From: Artemisia argyi
Lineage: Eukaryota; Streptophyta; Magnoliopsida; Asterales; Asteraceae
Reading direction: 5' to 3'
DNA length: 64,000 nucleotides
Assembly: GCA_030686995.1 (NCBI GenBank)
Contig: CM060694.1
Span: forward strand, 92,657,844 to 92,721,843
Positions 37,607 through 48,627 of this stretch are shown one piece after another. Position numbers and translations under genes: made by a program. Every line of letters begins with the position of its first letter. The stretch's first letter is position 1. Under the pieces are notes generated by a model. The model did not search any database. It was not told the origin of the DNA and was given only the letters and a program-made list of their open reading frames with translations.

Positions 37607-38539
37607 ATTTGTCAGACTTTTTCCTGTCATCTTGTCTAATGCGTCAAAGTTCAGATGACCCAATCTAGCATGCCATAACCATGCTTGGTTATCTATGTTT
37701 GCTAAGAGACATATAGGTGCTTCAATGCGTAGATTGATACTGTAAAGTCGATTCTTAGATCGTTCTACTTTCATCAACAAAGTCTTGTTCTTATCATACA
37801 AAGTCAGTATATTTTCATCCATGATGATCTTGCAACCTATTTCGGTAAGTTGTCCTAGACTAAGTATGTTGCTCTTGAGGTTTAGAATGTAGTAAACGTC
37901 CGAGACTATCTTTTGTTGTTGGTTTCTACATCCTAACAATATTGAACCTCTACCCTTTATCTCTACATACGATCCATCTCCAAAACGAACGCGTCCAGTG
38001 ATGCTTTCGTCAATATCTTTAAAATGACTCTTGGTTCCGGTCATATGGTTACTTGCACCATTATCTAAATACCATATGCTAGTATCTGTTGTAGCATACT
38101 TCTGGGGTTGTATTTGACCTTCGTTCAATAAAACTTCTTCAGTTTCATATGTAGCCATTAATAGTGATGGTTCTTCGTCTTCTAAGATAAGGTTTGAATG
38201 TTCCTGATTTGTTGATGGTTTTCTACAGGTATTTCTCATGTGTCCTAATTTTCCACAGTTGTAGCACTTTATCTTACTCTTATCCCATCCTTGTCTATCA
38301 TTATTTGGTTTATCATTGTGGGATGAGTTTCCTTCATTCGAGTTGCCTTTATTTCCCTTATTCTGCCAGTTTCCTCGTGAGTAGTTCGATCTACCACGAC
38401 GTTTGTGAAAACGTTTTCCTTTCTTAGAGTGTTCGCCTTGTGCGAATAACAAATTATCCTGGCTTTCTACTTGTCCTCCCTTTCGGAGTTTTATCCTTTC
38501 CTCGAATGCCTTAAGTTTTCCTACGACCTCATCTAACAT
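37601..38539 (-). CDS. Copia nucleocapsid, protease and integrase zinc domain
   Basis: 312 codons. A basic Asn/Gly-rich region leads to a CCHC zinc knuckle (CYNCGKLGHMRNTC, near residue 92). The protease motif is WYLDNGASNHMTG near residue 157; the D-N-G form is common in this group. The GAG-pre-integrase histidines follow (WHARLGHLNF near residue 288). The frame is the same as the upstream gag ORF, from which a single TGA separates it, and it ends at a frameshift just after KMTGKSLTN. Confidence 0.9.
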   Translation of the reverse strand: MLDEVVGKLKAFEERIKLRKGGQVESQDNLLFAQGEHSKKGKRFHKRRGRSNYSRGNWQNKGNKGNSNEGNSSHNDKPNNDRQGWDKSKIKCYNCGKLGHMRNTCRKPSTNQEHSNLILEDEEPSLLMATYETEEVLLNEGQIQPQKYATTDTSIWYLDNGASNHMTGTKSHFKDIDESITGRVRFGDGSYVEIKGRGSILLGCRNQQQKIVSDVYYILNLKSNILSLGQLTEIGCKIIMDENILTLYDKNKTLLMKVERSKNRLYSINLRIEAPICLLANIDNQAWLWHARLGHLNFDALDKMTGKSLTNM

Positions 38540-38617
38540 GATGTCATCAAGATCATTTGTCTGTTCTATGGATGCTACTATCTGAATGAATCTATCTGGT
38601 GTGGAGTCTAATAGTTT

Positions 38618-39109
38618 TCATACTAACAATGATTCATCCAAGGTCTTTCCTAATTCTTTTGCCTTTGTGGCATAGCCGTTCAATTTGGCTGTAAATGCAT
38701 CCACCGTTTCATCTTCCTTCATCTGGAGGGTCTGAAATCCAATCATCAATGATTGTAACCTTGCTTGTTGCACTTTTTCTTCTCCAACGTGTCTCTTCTT
38801 CAATGATTCCCATAATTCCTTTGCCGTCTTACAACTTGCTACTTGTAAAATAACATCTTCGGTCAATGCTTGATATAGGAGGGCTGTTGTTGCCTTATCC
38901 TTCTTATCATCTAGTTGCGTATTTTCCTTAGGTTCTATTGTTTCCCATAACCCATGTGCTTCTAGTATAACCTTAATTTGTATTGCCCAAACTGTGTAGT
39001 TTGTGGTTTTGAGTTTAGGGCATTGGTATTGTGCAATAGGTGTTCCGGGTTTCAATGTTGTGCTAGTTGTATCTTCGACCGACATCCTAATACTGTTTAT
39101 TATCTTCAC
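38618..39109 (-). CDS. Copia Gag N-terminal capsid region
   Basis: 163 codons. The peptide has the Copia gag pattern PKLKTTNYTVWAIQIKVILE, ALTEDVILQVASCKTAKELW and a region with KEDETVDAFTAKLNGYATK. It starts at an ATG 1.2 kb inside the 5' LTR edge. It stops at TGA (38618-38620) where the next codons (KLLDSTPDRF) continue in frame, so one nonsense change, most simply CGA to TGA, truncates Gag. Confidence 0.9.
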   Translation of the reverse strand: MKIINSIRMSVEDTTSTTLKPGTPIAQYQCPKLKTTNYTVWAIQIKVILEAHGLWETIEPKENTQLDDKKDKATTALLYQALTEDVILQVASCKTAKELWESLKKRHVGEEKVQQARLQSLMIGFQTLQMKEDETVDAFTAKLNGYATKAKELGKTLDESLLV

Positions 39110-40320
39110 TTTTGAATCGTATGGGAATTCTAACTAATGTGGTATAACTTAATACTACGGGAACAGAAATAGTTATCGGGAATCCTAATGTAAAATCTAT
39201 GGATTTCTAATAGTATAAAGTAAGTATCTATACTATAAGTATGAAAGGAAATCCGAAGTCTTAGATTTTTGTTGTGACCTCGTTGTGTGAGTCACGCGTA
39301 TATTCCCTTCTTGTTGGTACTTGAATATTCCAATCAATGCTTTTCTTTGTTCCTCGTTCTTGTTTCCAAAGACAAACGGTACACCCTTTCTTTGATGTTG
39401 TCGACTTGCCTTTTCCTATAACCACTTCGTACCACGTTGCTCTTTTCTCTTTTGTGTTGATTTGAAACAATTCCGTGCCCTAGAAAATCTTATTTGTCTC
39501 GGCTGTCTTCTGTGTAACCAGGAATTCGAAAGTTTTGTTGTCTTGTTTCCAAATTCGTATGAACACAAAGTCTATAATACTCTTGGTATTTAACCAAAAC
39601 AAGCGTATACATATTCCTTCTTCTTACTACTCGACGGTAGTGAAACCCAAAAAAGTTAGCGAGTTGCTCAAACTTTGTTCCCTTCGTTGCTTGTCCGCGT
39701 TCCACAATACTTTTCTTCTTCTTATTCCACACCGTATCTACAACAACCTACAAGAATATTCGATGATATTCCTTGTGAACAAGTGATCAAGTTTGTTCCT
39801 GTTGTCGTCCCTTTGTATTGGAGCGTGTTCCTAAACAATCCTTGATTGTTTCTCTTCTTCTATCGGTACCTTTCTAAATCCCAAGCAACGGAACTAATCA
39901 ACTTCTATCCAAACGTTTGCGTTTGCAAGCGTGGATCTTCTATCTTTTCTTATGACGTCTTCTACTTCAAAAATCTGTTGCGATAGATAACAACAACTAG
40001 GCCTACATTTTTGTTGTATGATTGTCGATTGCAAACAAGAGATGCTTGTAGACAAGCGTTGCTGTCTTTTGTTTACACAGAATCACACACCCAAAAACAA
40101 ACAAATCACCACGTCAATTGGTGGCTTCTCGATTGCAATTCCCACACAAGTACGGTCGTGCACTACTTTCCTTGCGTTCAAAGTTATCCAGGCAGCGTAT
40201 GATGTATACGATACGTGTTCTTTTCTTTCTGAAACAACAGATTCAGCGTGGGTTTCTTCTTGGTTTCCTTCTTGTGTCTCGTTAAATGATGTTTCTGGAT
40301 TGTGAGTATAACGAGCGTGT
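39110..40320 (-). other. Copia 5' leader (untranslated)
   Basis: About 1.2 kb between the primer-binding site and the gag ATG. Small ORFs here have no recognised content. A long leader is usual for packaging and initiation. Confidence 0.6.
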
Positions 40321-40335
40321 GGCTCTGATACCAAA

Positions 40336-40688
40336 TGTTGGTCCCAAATAAAGAGTGAGTCGATATGAATTGCAAAGTAAAAACTAGATAACTTTATTAA
40401 TCGTCTAACCAAATTTCTGTTACATAATGCCAAGTATATATAGGCATCAAATGGTTGCTATGAACCATCGTGTCTGTTTACTAAGGGTTGTGTTTGTTCG
40501 AATAGATACAAACCAAACATCACACCCATTCGTTTCTAACTGCCATAACTAACTAATAACCGTTTATAACTAACTTAACTAATAACTACCATAACCGCTA
40601 TTCGGTTATAATCTTTCCAACGAGCAACTTTGGTCCTTGAAGTTTCTGTGTCTTCAACTAGAACAATGAGCGAGATTATATGCTCACA
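40336..40688 (-). repeat. Copia 5' LTR (353 bp) with adjacent PBS at 40321-40333
   Basis: TGTTGGTCCC...TGCTCACA. Two bases to its left lies GGCTCTGATACCA, the complement of TGGTATCAGAGCC, the initiator-Met tRNA primer site. This fixes the element on the minus strand. Confidence 0.96.
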
Positions 40689-40735
40689 AGCAGCAGCGAA
40701 AAATGTTGAATTTGGTTGGAAGCGAATGTCTGTAA

Positions 40736-40879
40736 TGATATAAGGTTGCTCAAAAGTAGTAGGCAAAGGTTTGTGAGATGGGACATCCCAAAGTAAGACC
40801 TGCATATTGATATAAGGTTGCTCCAAAGTAGTAGGCAAAGGTTTGCGAGATGGGACATCCTAAAGTAAGACCTGCGACC
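40736..40879. repeat. 72-bp tandem duplication at the 5' edge of a LEUNIG-like exon
   Basis: GATATAAGGTTGCTC...GTAAGACCTGC occurs twice with a period of 72 bp and about 4 differences. It duplicates the start of exon 2 and its AG acceptor on the minus strand. Confidence 0.85.
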
Positions 40880-41433
40880 TGCATATTGATATGACTTTAG
40901 TAGATAATCACTTTCAAGTGTTTGCGTCATCCAATAGTTTGTGATTAGTGCTGTTGATTTCAAAGTGTTAGTTTGATATTAAATAGAAATTCCTGTTTTT
41001 ACCATCATATTCAACCTAAATCTTTAAAAATAGAATGAACCTTAGATAATGTATTTGATTGAAATATATTTTTTTTAAAAAGAGCTATTATTTTAACGAG
41101 TATCAATGCACTTTTTACAAAATAAGCAAATCGAACCACTATTTCCTAAACTACTTAAATCTTAAAGTACCTTTTAAGCACTTATTTATAAGTAGATGCA
41201 TAAGCAGATAAAAAAAAATTAAAAATAGTTCGAATGATAGCTAAAACCAGATAAAGTTTTACAAACCATTCCTTTTGTCCCAGCACATGCTAAAAGCTTT
41301 CCATCTGATGAAAAATGGCAAGTAAGTAGCTTGTGACGTACACTTTTGTAGAGACGGTCTTTCCGAAACATGAAATCTACTTCAGATCATAAATTATAAT
41401 CAAATACCCAAAAAATGCAACTATAATTGTAAA

Positions 41434-41512
41434 AAGAAGAAGAAGAAGAAGAAGAAGAAGAAGAAGAAGAAGAAGAAGAAGAAGAAGAAGAAGCTAGAAG
41501 AAGAAGAAGAAG
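41434..41512. repeat. (GAA)n microsatellite
   Basis: Nearly pure AAG/GAA repeat with one CTA interruption, in what would be the intron or upstream area of the LEUNIG-like fragment. Confidence 0.95.
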
Positions 41513-42099
41513 ATACAAAAACTAACAAACCTGTATCATCAAGTACTGAATGGGTATCAACTTAAGCTATATTAGTTATGGATGCACGTGATTGTTGTTT
41601 AACTAAGCTAGACTGAGGATCATTTGTAAGATGCCGGATTGGTGATGATGTATTTGTGTTGCCCACACTTAATCGCTGTAGGTGATGAGTACTTGAGTTA
41701 GTGTATATGTTAATGAATAATACAGTAACAAAATTAAGACCAATTCTTGAAGCACAAGACATTCATGTAACTGATTAAGTTAATTAGCCAGGGATGGCCA
41801 CCCCAACTCTATAACGCAAATACCGAAACTAGAAAGATGGAATAAGAAACAAAATAGAAACCATGTATCGCCGATAAGCAAGTAAAGACATCTTAATACA
41901 AGCTCTTAATTACTACTGTATTTGGAGAAGCTTTTTGATCAGTTTTATTAGGCCAAAATAGCAAGCTAGAGATGTTCTTTTCTAGATCAATAACACATGC
42001 ACCAACCCGTCGAAACTTTGGAAATGTAAGTATTTTTCTATATACCATTCTATGTAATCTCTTTCTTAATGCATATATTCACTGTTAAGTTCGTTTATC
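41513..42099. other. Unassigned AT-rich sequence
   Basis: Only a 66-codon minus ORF (41562-41762) with no recognised motif. No upstream exon of the LEUNIG-like gene is evident. Confidence 0.4.

Positions 42100-42195
<96 letters not shown>
42100..42195. repeat. (AAT)n microsatellite
   Basis: About 32 AAT units. The poly-Ile minus ORF over it is an artefact. Confidence 0.97.
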
Positions 42196-42196
<1 letters not shown>

Positions 42197-42205
42197 TGTG
42201 TTGAT

Positions 42206-42529
42206 TTGACTGGGTCATCGCCCTTGACGCAGAATGGTATGGTTGATTTTGTGCCGGGTCGTGCGGTAATTGAGACTGCGCAACGTAAATGCATCAAGTA
42301 TGAGGCTAAGTGCGCGAGTATTGGATATGGGTTCCTCCCCTTCTCTTTCTCTTCTTTTGGAGAACTTGAGAAGGATGCAGTGACCTTACTGAAACGAATC
42401 CGAAAGTTATCGATGACCCAAGACATTGGAACACGTGCTGCTGCGCATATATTTAGTAGGATTGGATTTTCTATGGCTAGAGGAGTGGGAGCCCAGTTGG
42501 TACCTCGGCTTCCCACTAACTTCTTGTAA
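42206..42529 (+). pseudogene. Conserved C-terminal fragment of a retroelement-type protein (tentative)
   Basis: An open frame with coding-like content: VDFVPGRAVIETAQRKCIKY, ASIGYGFLPFSFSSFGELEK, TLLKRIRKLS and HIFSRIGFSMARGVGAQLV, ending at a natural-looking stop (PTNFL). I recall this block as the C-terminal part of plant proteins carrying reverse-transcriptase-like domains, but the assignment is from memory. The upstream part is missing: the frame is cut by the AAT microsatellite. Confidence 0.4.
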
Positions 42530-44652
42530 ATCTTTTGAGTTTCTAATTTTAAAAAATAGAAAAAAAAAATCATTATAGAGGATTGATTGGACTAATGATT
42601 ATAATTATAATCATTCTTGACTTCTCAACTGCAGTGATCATTGTAGGTATTCTTTAGAATATAATGACATTGTGAAATTGCATTATGTGATTTTTTACCC
42701 GTTTACCATTTTCGCCCATTTTGACTACTTATTATAGAGTTCGGGTAAATATGGGATTTTTTTGTTTCTGATTAAAACGGGTCGGAACAGGTTGGGTACA
42801 CCCATCAACAACAAACAAGCATATTAACCCAGAAACACGTCCTAAATGTTGTCATATGTGTTTCTTTCCATTTGTTGACAATAAGAGTTACAAAGGGGTG
42901 TTTGCCATTGTGTTTAGAAGTGTTTAAATTACTGAGGTTAACACGAAAGAAGTTAAGTTTGTGAGTTTTTTTAAAGTTAGCATAATAATGTTCATTAGCT
43001 GTTTTTTATGTGATTTTATTCACTTAGGTGCATAAGAATTAAGAAGGATAATAATTTCAATATAGATGAATATTGGTTGTAGAAAATATAGGTTATTTGG
43101 TGACAAACTTTGAAGGAACAACACTACATAGAGAAGAATATTACTTTTTTCTATAACCAGCTGGTGACAAAATTAGGCCAATTTTAACAATCTAAAATGT
43201 CAACTATGACATGTGGAATAATATTACTTATTCATGCATAGTTTCTTGCCATACCCTGTGATAGTTTCTCAGCTCATATCATATTTATTTTAATTTGGAT
43301 ATAATTTAAATGAACTGTAAGTTGCACCAGAAAATTATAGTGGTCATGATAGTTATAGTAGCTATGGTCCAACAGCTTCGTCAAGTGAATACGGTATTTT
43401 ATGGGCAGTACGAGAGTAAATGGGTGGATAGATTAGGTGAGAGTTCAGTGGGTGGAGAGGTATCGGTGGTGGAAGTTGTACAAAATGTGATGAGGGTTCC
43501 AGAGAAGAGCTGTAGGAATGAAATTCCTATGGCTGTGATTGATGTTAGTGAAGATTAGTTGAAGAAGAATCAGCCACGTGAGGATTAGGTTAAAGCAACT
43601 AGGATTGCTTTTGGGCCTGCGTACCAAGTAATGTCAATTTATCGATTTATATTTCAAGGTGTTAAATATAGTGATATCTGTTTCATTGTATAAATAACTG
43701 AACTTGATTGGATAAGAAATTTTATGTGTATTATAGTGCAAAATCATGTATAAATCATCAAACAATACTCTCCTATAATTGAAATGATTTATTAATGTAT
43801 TAGTCATGTTGTATCATCACGTGAAATTAGAATACTATAGAATGTATTTTTTTTGAGTACCCATGATATAAATCAACAATAAGTGCATCAAAAAGCTGGT
43901 TGTTGAATTAAAATTTAGTTTTACTAAAATTTATTCAGGCCCAAAACTGATATGTTAGTAACAAATATTTACACCATTAAAATGAAAACTTTACTAAATG
44001 TTATAATTATAACTTGCATTTTCGTCTTAATTTGTGTGGGGGCATCTTGCTTTTAGAGCATATATTTCTTTTTAGAATCATGGATAGGAAACGTTCAAAT
44101 GTGTGGCCCTTTAAAAAAAAAATATGAACTATATCCTTCTACTTTAATTATCATTAGCACTATTACATCAAAATGTGAATTGGGAATTTGTATATGAGGA
44201 TAGGCATCAATATTGTACATATAGTTGTAATGATTCCATATTCTCATAATACAATACTCTACATATTTAATTAACATGTATTTAAAATGTATATCATGTG
44301 TATTATACAACAATATAGACTAAATAATGCATCAAAAAGAAATTCAATTATGTATTTGCAGGCAACACATGCATTTGGCACCGATATATAAGTAGGCAAA
44401 AACAACTCCAATTATTTCAAACCATAAACAACCAATTTATCATTCACTTAAAAAGACAAATAAAAAAAACACAATATATATAATGCTAAAATTTTTAAAA
44501 ACTAATGTCTTCTAAAAAAAATTAACTATTAAAATGTGCGTCAAGCTCACCTTTCTTTAAAAAATATTTACTATTAACTAATACTATCAAAATAATAATT
44601 AAGCTCCCCGTCCTTAAAAATTGATTTCCGTTAACTAACACCGTCAAAAGCA
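42530..44652. other. Unassigned AT-rich intergenic or relic sequence
   Basis: One modest + ORF (43310-43558) starts with a hydrophobic segment (IIVVMIVIVAMV) but resembles nothing I know. The rest is AT-rich with no clear gene or terminus. Confidence 0.35.
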
Positions 44653-44659
44653 TAATTAT

Positions 44660-44688
44660 AAGTCATGCCCGCCCATCGGGCGGGCTTC

Positions 44689-44766
<78 letters not shown>

Positions 44767-44795
44767 GAAGCCCGCCCGATGGGCGGGCATGACTT
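44660..44795. repeat. Palindrome: 33-bp GC-rich arms around a (AT)n core
   Basis: The arm at 44660-44692 (GTCATGCCCGCCCATCGGGC... to CGAAT) is a perfect inverted match of 44763-44795. About 70 bp of AT repeat, itself self-complementary, lies between. Each arm also contains the small palindrome GCCCGCCCATCGGGCGGGC (one unpaired base). Imperfect matching continues to about 44653 and 44802. It could be a foldback MITE or two head-to-head transposon ends. Confidence 0.9.
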
Positions 44796-44802
44796 GTAAT
44801 TA

Positions 44803-45043
44803 TTTGTTGCTTAATATTATTTGGTCGTTAATTAATTGTAATAATTGATTAGGTGTGATTATGTATTAACTTTTTTTTTAAATGTCGAGAAATTTTAAAT
44901 TCGCTCGACAATAGGTGTTTCTGGCTTAAGCTTAATATGATGAGTTTGAGATTTTTTCAAGGCCATTTAAAGACGCATATGCATAATAGCTTATTTCACC
45001 CTCAAATACTAAGAATAAGCTTTCAAAGAGTTACCATTGAATT
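44803..45043. other. Unassigned spacer
   Basis: AT-rich sequence up to the SIRE insertion. The target site GAATT is at 45039-45043. Confidence 0.5.
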
Positions 45044-46143
45044 TGTGGAAAACTATAAGGGGGGTTGAATAGTATTTACCGGTTTTTCGTTTAATTATCT
45101 TTTGAAACTTTCCGTTTAATCAAAGATATGAACACAAAGACAATATATAACATGCAAGCATAAAGAAAGAAACGATCAAACCACAACACGAGTATTTATC
45201 GTGGTTCGGCTACAAGAACTCTTTTTCCTTGCCCTATGTCCACGCCCCGAGTATCCAACTAGAGAGTTTCTTTCACTAGTCAACAAGCTCCTTTCACCGG
45301 CGGAGAAAACCTTACACGTCACTTACACGATTACCGACACTAAGCTAGATGCCGAGTTCTTTTACAAGGGTACAACCACTCCCGTTAGTTCTTTTACAAG
45401 CGTACAACAACTCCCGTCACACTATGTATTTTAAGGCCTAAAATACTAACCGGTCACAACTGAAAACACACAATCAAATGAAGTGTAAACTACACAAAGT
45501 CTACACGATGCTAAGCTAACAAGTCTTGCAACATAGTGTTGAATACTTGTAACTTTATATGAACTTGTGAACTTCTTTGCTACAAAAGAAACTTCACATC
45601 AAAATGAAATGTTAAGGGGTTAGATGAATGATATGAATCTATGTGTGTGAAAATGTAATGAGAAGTGATGAAGCCAAAATTCAAACAAATGGCTTGGTAT
45701 TTATAGCAAAACCTTCAGCAGGCATGGCGGATACGGCGGAACCCTCAGATGAGTTCCGCCCGTGTATCTCCAGGGTTCTGCCAGGCTGACAGAAAGTTTT
45801 GCAATAAATCTTTCCAAACCAACCAAAGTCACATCAACTAAATTCTTGTCAAACACATTGAATCAAAAGGGGAATGCTTCCAAAAATGTGTAATAGGTTA
45901 TGGTAAGTCAAACCCACAAACTTACCATAAATGTATGATGTGAAGTTAATATTTTTCTATTTTAAGAAATATAAAAAGTGTTGTGTTTTATATGAAATGT
46001 AAATGTAGCACATGTCTAATTATGCAAGTCTTTAAACCAAAAGTATGTTTTACTAAAAACTAAAGTTTACATTTTGTCGTTAACAAAACTTAGCAAAGAT
46101 CGTAAAATATAAATAACGTTTTTAGGCGATATTTGTATTAACA
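45044..46143 (-). repeat. SIRE 3' LTR (1100 bp)
   Basis: TGTGGAAAACT...TATTAACA. Contains GTGGTTCGGCTACAAG, the CCCCGAGTATCC block and a GC-rich GGCGGAACCCT/GAGTTCCGCC segment (45724-45790). The LTR ORF at 45201-45434 matches 55743-55976 and is not coding. Confidence 0.93.
45724..45790. repeat. GGCGGAACC/GGTTCCGCC hairpin motif, SIRE 3' LTR
   Basis: GGCGGATACGGCGGAACCCT followed by GAGTTCCGCC and AGGGTTCTGCCAGG. Related copies lie at 48138-48204, 48228-48270, 50451-50515, 53990-54053 and 56264-56332. Confidence 0.8.
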
Positions 46144-46735
46144 ATCTCCCTCTTTTTGTTGATGACAAAACATAAACTTTGTTTTTAAGTAACTCACAAA
46201 TTTTAGTGTTAAGACTTAAAAAAATGTTATATTAAACTTGTTTTACTTAAGTGATGAAAATCATTTTAAGTTTAAAAGTTAATATATCTTTCTCACCCTT
46301 TTTGTCGAAACAAAAAGTAGAGTAGCGAAGCGGAACTATGCACGTGCTCCCCCTTGGTCGATACTCCCCCTAAAAGGAGTGCCAAGATAGGAAACATGGA
46401 TTTTGAACCTACAAAAAAATGGTTAGTTGGAGATAATGACACAAAATCAAGCTTGTAGTCACCACACATATGAGAATATAAGCAACCACAATCACAACTC
46501 ATATATGATCAACCAATAATGCAAATAAGAAAGTAGTAAAAGATGTCATTTCAAGTAAAATTTGACTTTTTTAAAAAAAATCAAAGAGAAGAAATGAAAA
46601 ATATCCTCCTACTTCTAAAAATAAAATAAAAGATAAAAAATAACCAAGAAATAAAAGAAAAAGAAAATCCTACTTCTATAAGTAGAAGTCTTTCAACACA
46701 TTTCCTAAATGGGGCAAAAGGCCTCCAAAGTTGGT

Positions 46736-47624
46736 CTAGGATTGGTTTGGGTGGGAAAGAGCATCCAAACGCTCTATGATGTGTTGTATAGCAAAATGGG
46801 TTTCATCTTGAAATTGGTGAAGCAACAACTTGATGCTTTCACCTTGTTTGAGCATTTGCTCACATTGTGAGCAAACATGGTGATGAGAGGGTGGAAATGG
46901 GTTGTTTGATGATGGTGGTGGTGGTGGGTTGGTTTTGGGTTCTTGATTGGAGGATGGGTTTGGTATGGAGTCAAACAAGGTGGTTTGAAATTCCATTGTT
47001 GATGGAGGTGATTTTCAATCATGCTTTGAATTTCCTCATAACAAGGAAAGAAAGACTCAAAGGATTGGAATTGAGAATGTGGTGGAATTGGGTGATCATG
47101 GTTTTCAAAGTTAGGTTCTCCATATAGAGGACCATGGATGTCATTGAAGATAGGCTCATTTTGTGTGGTGGTTGGTTGTGGACAAAAGGCTCATTTTGGT
47201 CAAGCAATGGCCTTTGGTTTTGATTTGTCGAAGGTGGTGGATTTGTTGATCTTGGTGGAAGATCATTGAGATCTTGGACAAAAGGATGTGGTGATGTTGG
47301 AGGAGACCCAAATAACTCCATTGGTTAAAGTTTAGCTAGTGTTGATGGAAATGGAGTTTTGGATGTTTGGATTGGTGCACTTGGTGGAGTTGGGTCAATG
47401 GGTGATTTTGTTGGTGGTGGAGTAGTGAGCTCATTAGGTCCTTTGGGTGATGGAGATGGAGATGCAAGGTTTAGAAAATGTTCATTTTTGATGGGTGAGG
47501 AGAATTCATCCGAGGATGAGGAACTCAAGTTGATTGTGTGGTTAGACCAAAGTGGTTTGACACTTATACGTGCGGTTCTCCGAATGGGTCGAGATGGTTG
47601 AGAGGTTATTGTTGACTTAGTCAT
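46736..47624 (-). pseudogene. SIRE extra ORF 2: Pro/Ser-rich protein (broken)
   Basis: Three successive minus-strand frames. 47325-47624 starts MTKSTITSQPSRPIRRTARI and is rich in Pro, Ser and Thr. An in-frame stop separates it from 47019-47321. A frame change leads to 46736-46996, whose end (CSQCEQMLKQGESIKLLLHQ...HIIERLDAL) is helix-like with a Cys pair. It lies after the ATHILA-like ORF and 0.6 kb before the purine tract. In SIRE elements this position holds an env-like or accessory ORF, but I see no signal peptide or clear transmembrane segment, so I do not call it an envelope. Confidence 0.5.
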
Positions 47625-48137
47625 TGTAAAAATGGTTGATTAGAGGTTTAGGATCAGAGATTGTGATGGTGATGGTGTGATTTGAGGGTGTTCTAAGATG
47701 GTTAAATTTATAGAGGTGAAGAAGTATGGAAAGGAGTGTTTGGATTTGATGTTTAACCATACAAAAATGGAGGTTGCTAATGATTTGGAAGATTAATGAG
47801 GGTTGTCAAATCATTGTAAGTCAATCCAATGAAAATGGTGAAGGAAGAAGACAAAGATTTGCATTAAATGCTTAGTGGTTTTGGCAAATTTGTTGAAGGT
47901 ATATGTTTCACGGATTGCAAGGAACCTTTGGAAGGGATCCTTTCTTTATAGGTGAAGGTTCCTTGAGGTGGTTATGTCTAAGTTTGAAATTTAGCGGGAA
48001 ATAGGTTTCTATGAGTTCTAGAGGATGAGAAAGACCCTAATGTGCTTAGCAAATAGTAGGGAATGGGTTTCTATCTAAAAAGGATGATTTGTTGTTGAGT
48101 GGAAGTTAAGATGTCGAAAAAAAAAAATTTGCAGGTG

Positions 48138-48270
48138 CACTGGCGGAACCCTCAGATAACACTGGCGGAACCCTCCTGAGGGTTCCGTCTGGTCCGTTGG
48201 GCCATTTCTGGATTTTTAGAAAAATACACTGGCAGAACCCATTTTAGGGTGCCGCCAGATCCGCCAGGCC
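48138..48270. repeat. Two clustered GGCGGAACC hairpin motifs, SIRE 3' spacer
   Basis: CACTGGCGGAACCCT occurs twice, then GAGGGTTCCGTCTGG. A second unit reads ACTGGCAGAACCC...GCCGCCAGATCCGCCAGG. They lie in the non-coding spacer between the two extra ORFs. Confidence 0.8.
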
Positions 48271-48627
48271 TGAAAAAGTTGGCATTCCACGTTTTTGACC
48301 CGCGAGACGACTTTCAAATTTTTCAAAAACTTCTAAAAGCCAAAATATAATTCATATCTGGTTAGGAAATGCAAAAATTGGACATGTAAATATGCATACC
48401 ATTGGACTTTGACCGGGGGCTAGCGAATTTCACTATACTTAGTGAAATTTTCATTAACATGAAAATTTGACAACATGCCTAATGTTGTCGTCCTGCATCA
48501 TAGTTAGTTAATACATGTTCCAAATTGTACCAAATATCCTACCAACACACAAATTCATGAGACATATTGTTTAAAACGACCAAATTGTTCAAATAGCACC
48601 TTGTGCCAAACATTCCTACACACCCGC

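Larger units (their letters stand above)
34597..40688 (-). mobile_element. Ty1/Copia LTR retrotransposon, 6.1 kb, young insertion
   Basis: A complete element on the minus strand: 5' LTR at 40336-40688, PBS at 40321-40333, gag-pol from 39109 down to 34930, purine tract by 34921-34932, 3' LTR at 34597-34920. A perfect 5-bp target duplication AGCAG sits at 34592-34596 and 40689-40693. Domain order PR, INT, RT, RNase H is Copia. Several nonsense codons and one frameshift make it non-autonomous. Confidence 0.96.
34039..41376 (-). pseudogene. LEUNIG/LUH-like WD40 corepressor fragment, split by a Copia element
   Basis: Four exons can be followed on the minus strand: 41267-41376 (CHFSSDGKLLACAGTKGM), 40799-40689 continued after the Copia at 34596-34556 (VLLWDVPS, then ITDIRFQPNSTFFAAA), 34455-34305 (KTPVILKGHTWPVKSIDFSP, then CDSQGEILIWDV) and about 34181-34039 (NQVRFQSGNLLAVALGKKI). 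Introns have GT donors and AG acceptors. The order and motifs follow the first WD40 repeats of LEUNIG-type transcriptional corepressors. The LisH/LUFS N-terminus and the last WD40 repeats are not found nearby. Apart from the 6.1-kb insertion the exons are open, so the break may be recent or the gene was already partial. Confidence 0.72.

Noticed and set aside
42085..42573. 162-codon minus ORF with a long poly-Ile segment
   Set aside because: Shadow of the (AAT)n repeat and of the + strand frame at 42206-42529.
44660..44795. Helitron 3' terminus (GC hairpin near the end)
   Set aside because: The expected CTRR after the hairpin is absent (GACTTGTAA / GACTTATAA), so I left it as an unclassified palindrome.
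45201..45434. 77-codon ORF in the SIRE LTR, repeated at 55743-55976
   Set aside because: Conserved only because the LTRs are duplicates; changes are not biased to silent positions.
46736..47624. Retroviral-type envelope protein
   Set aside because: No signal peptide, no clear transmembrane helix and no cleavage-site pattern could be seen.
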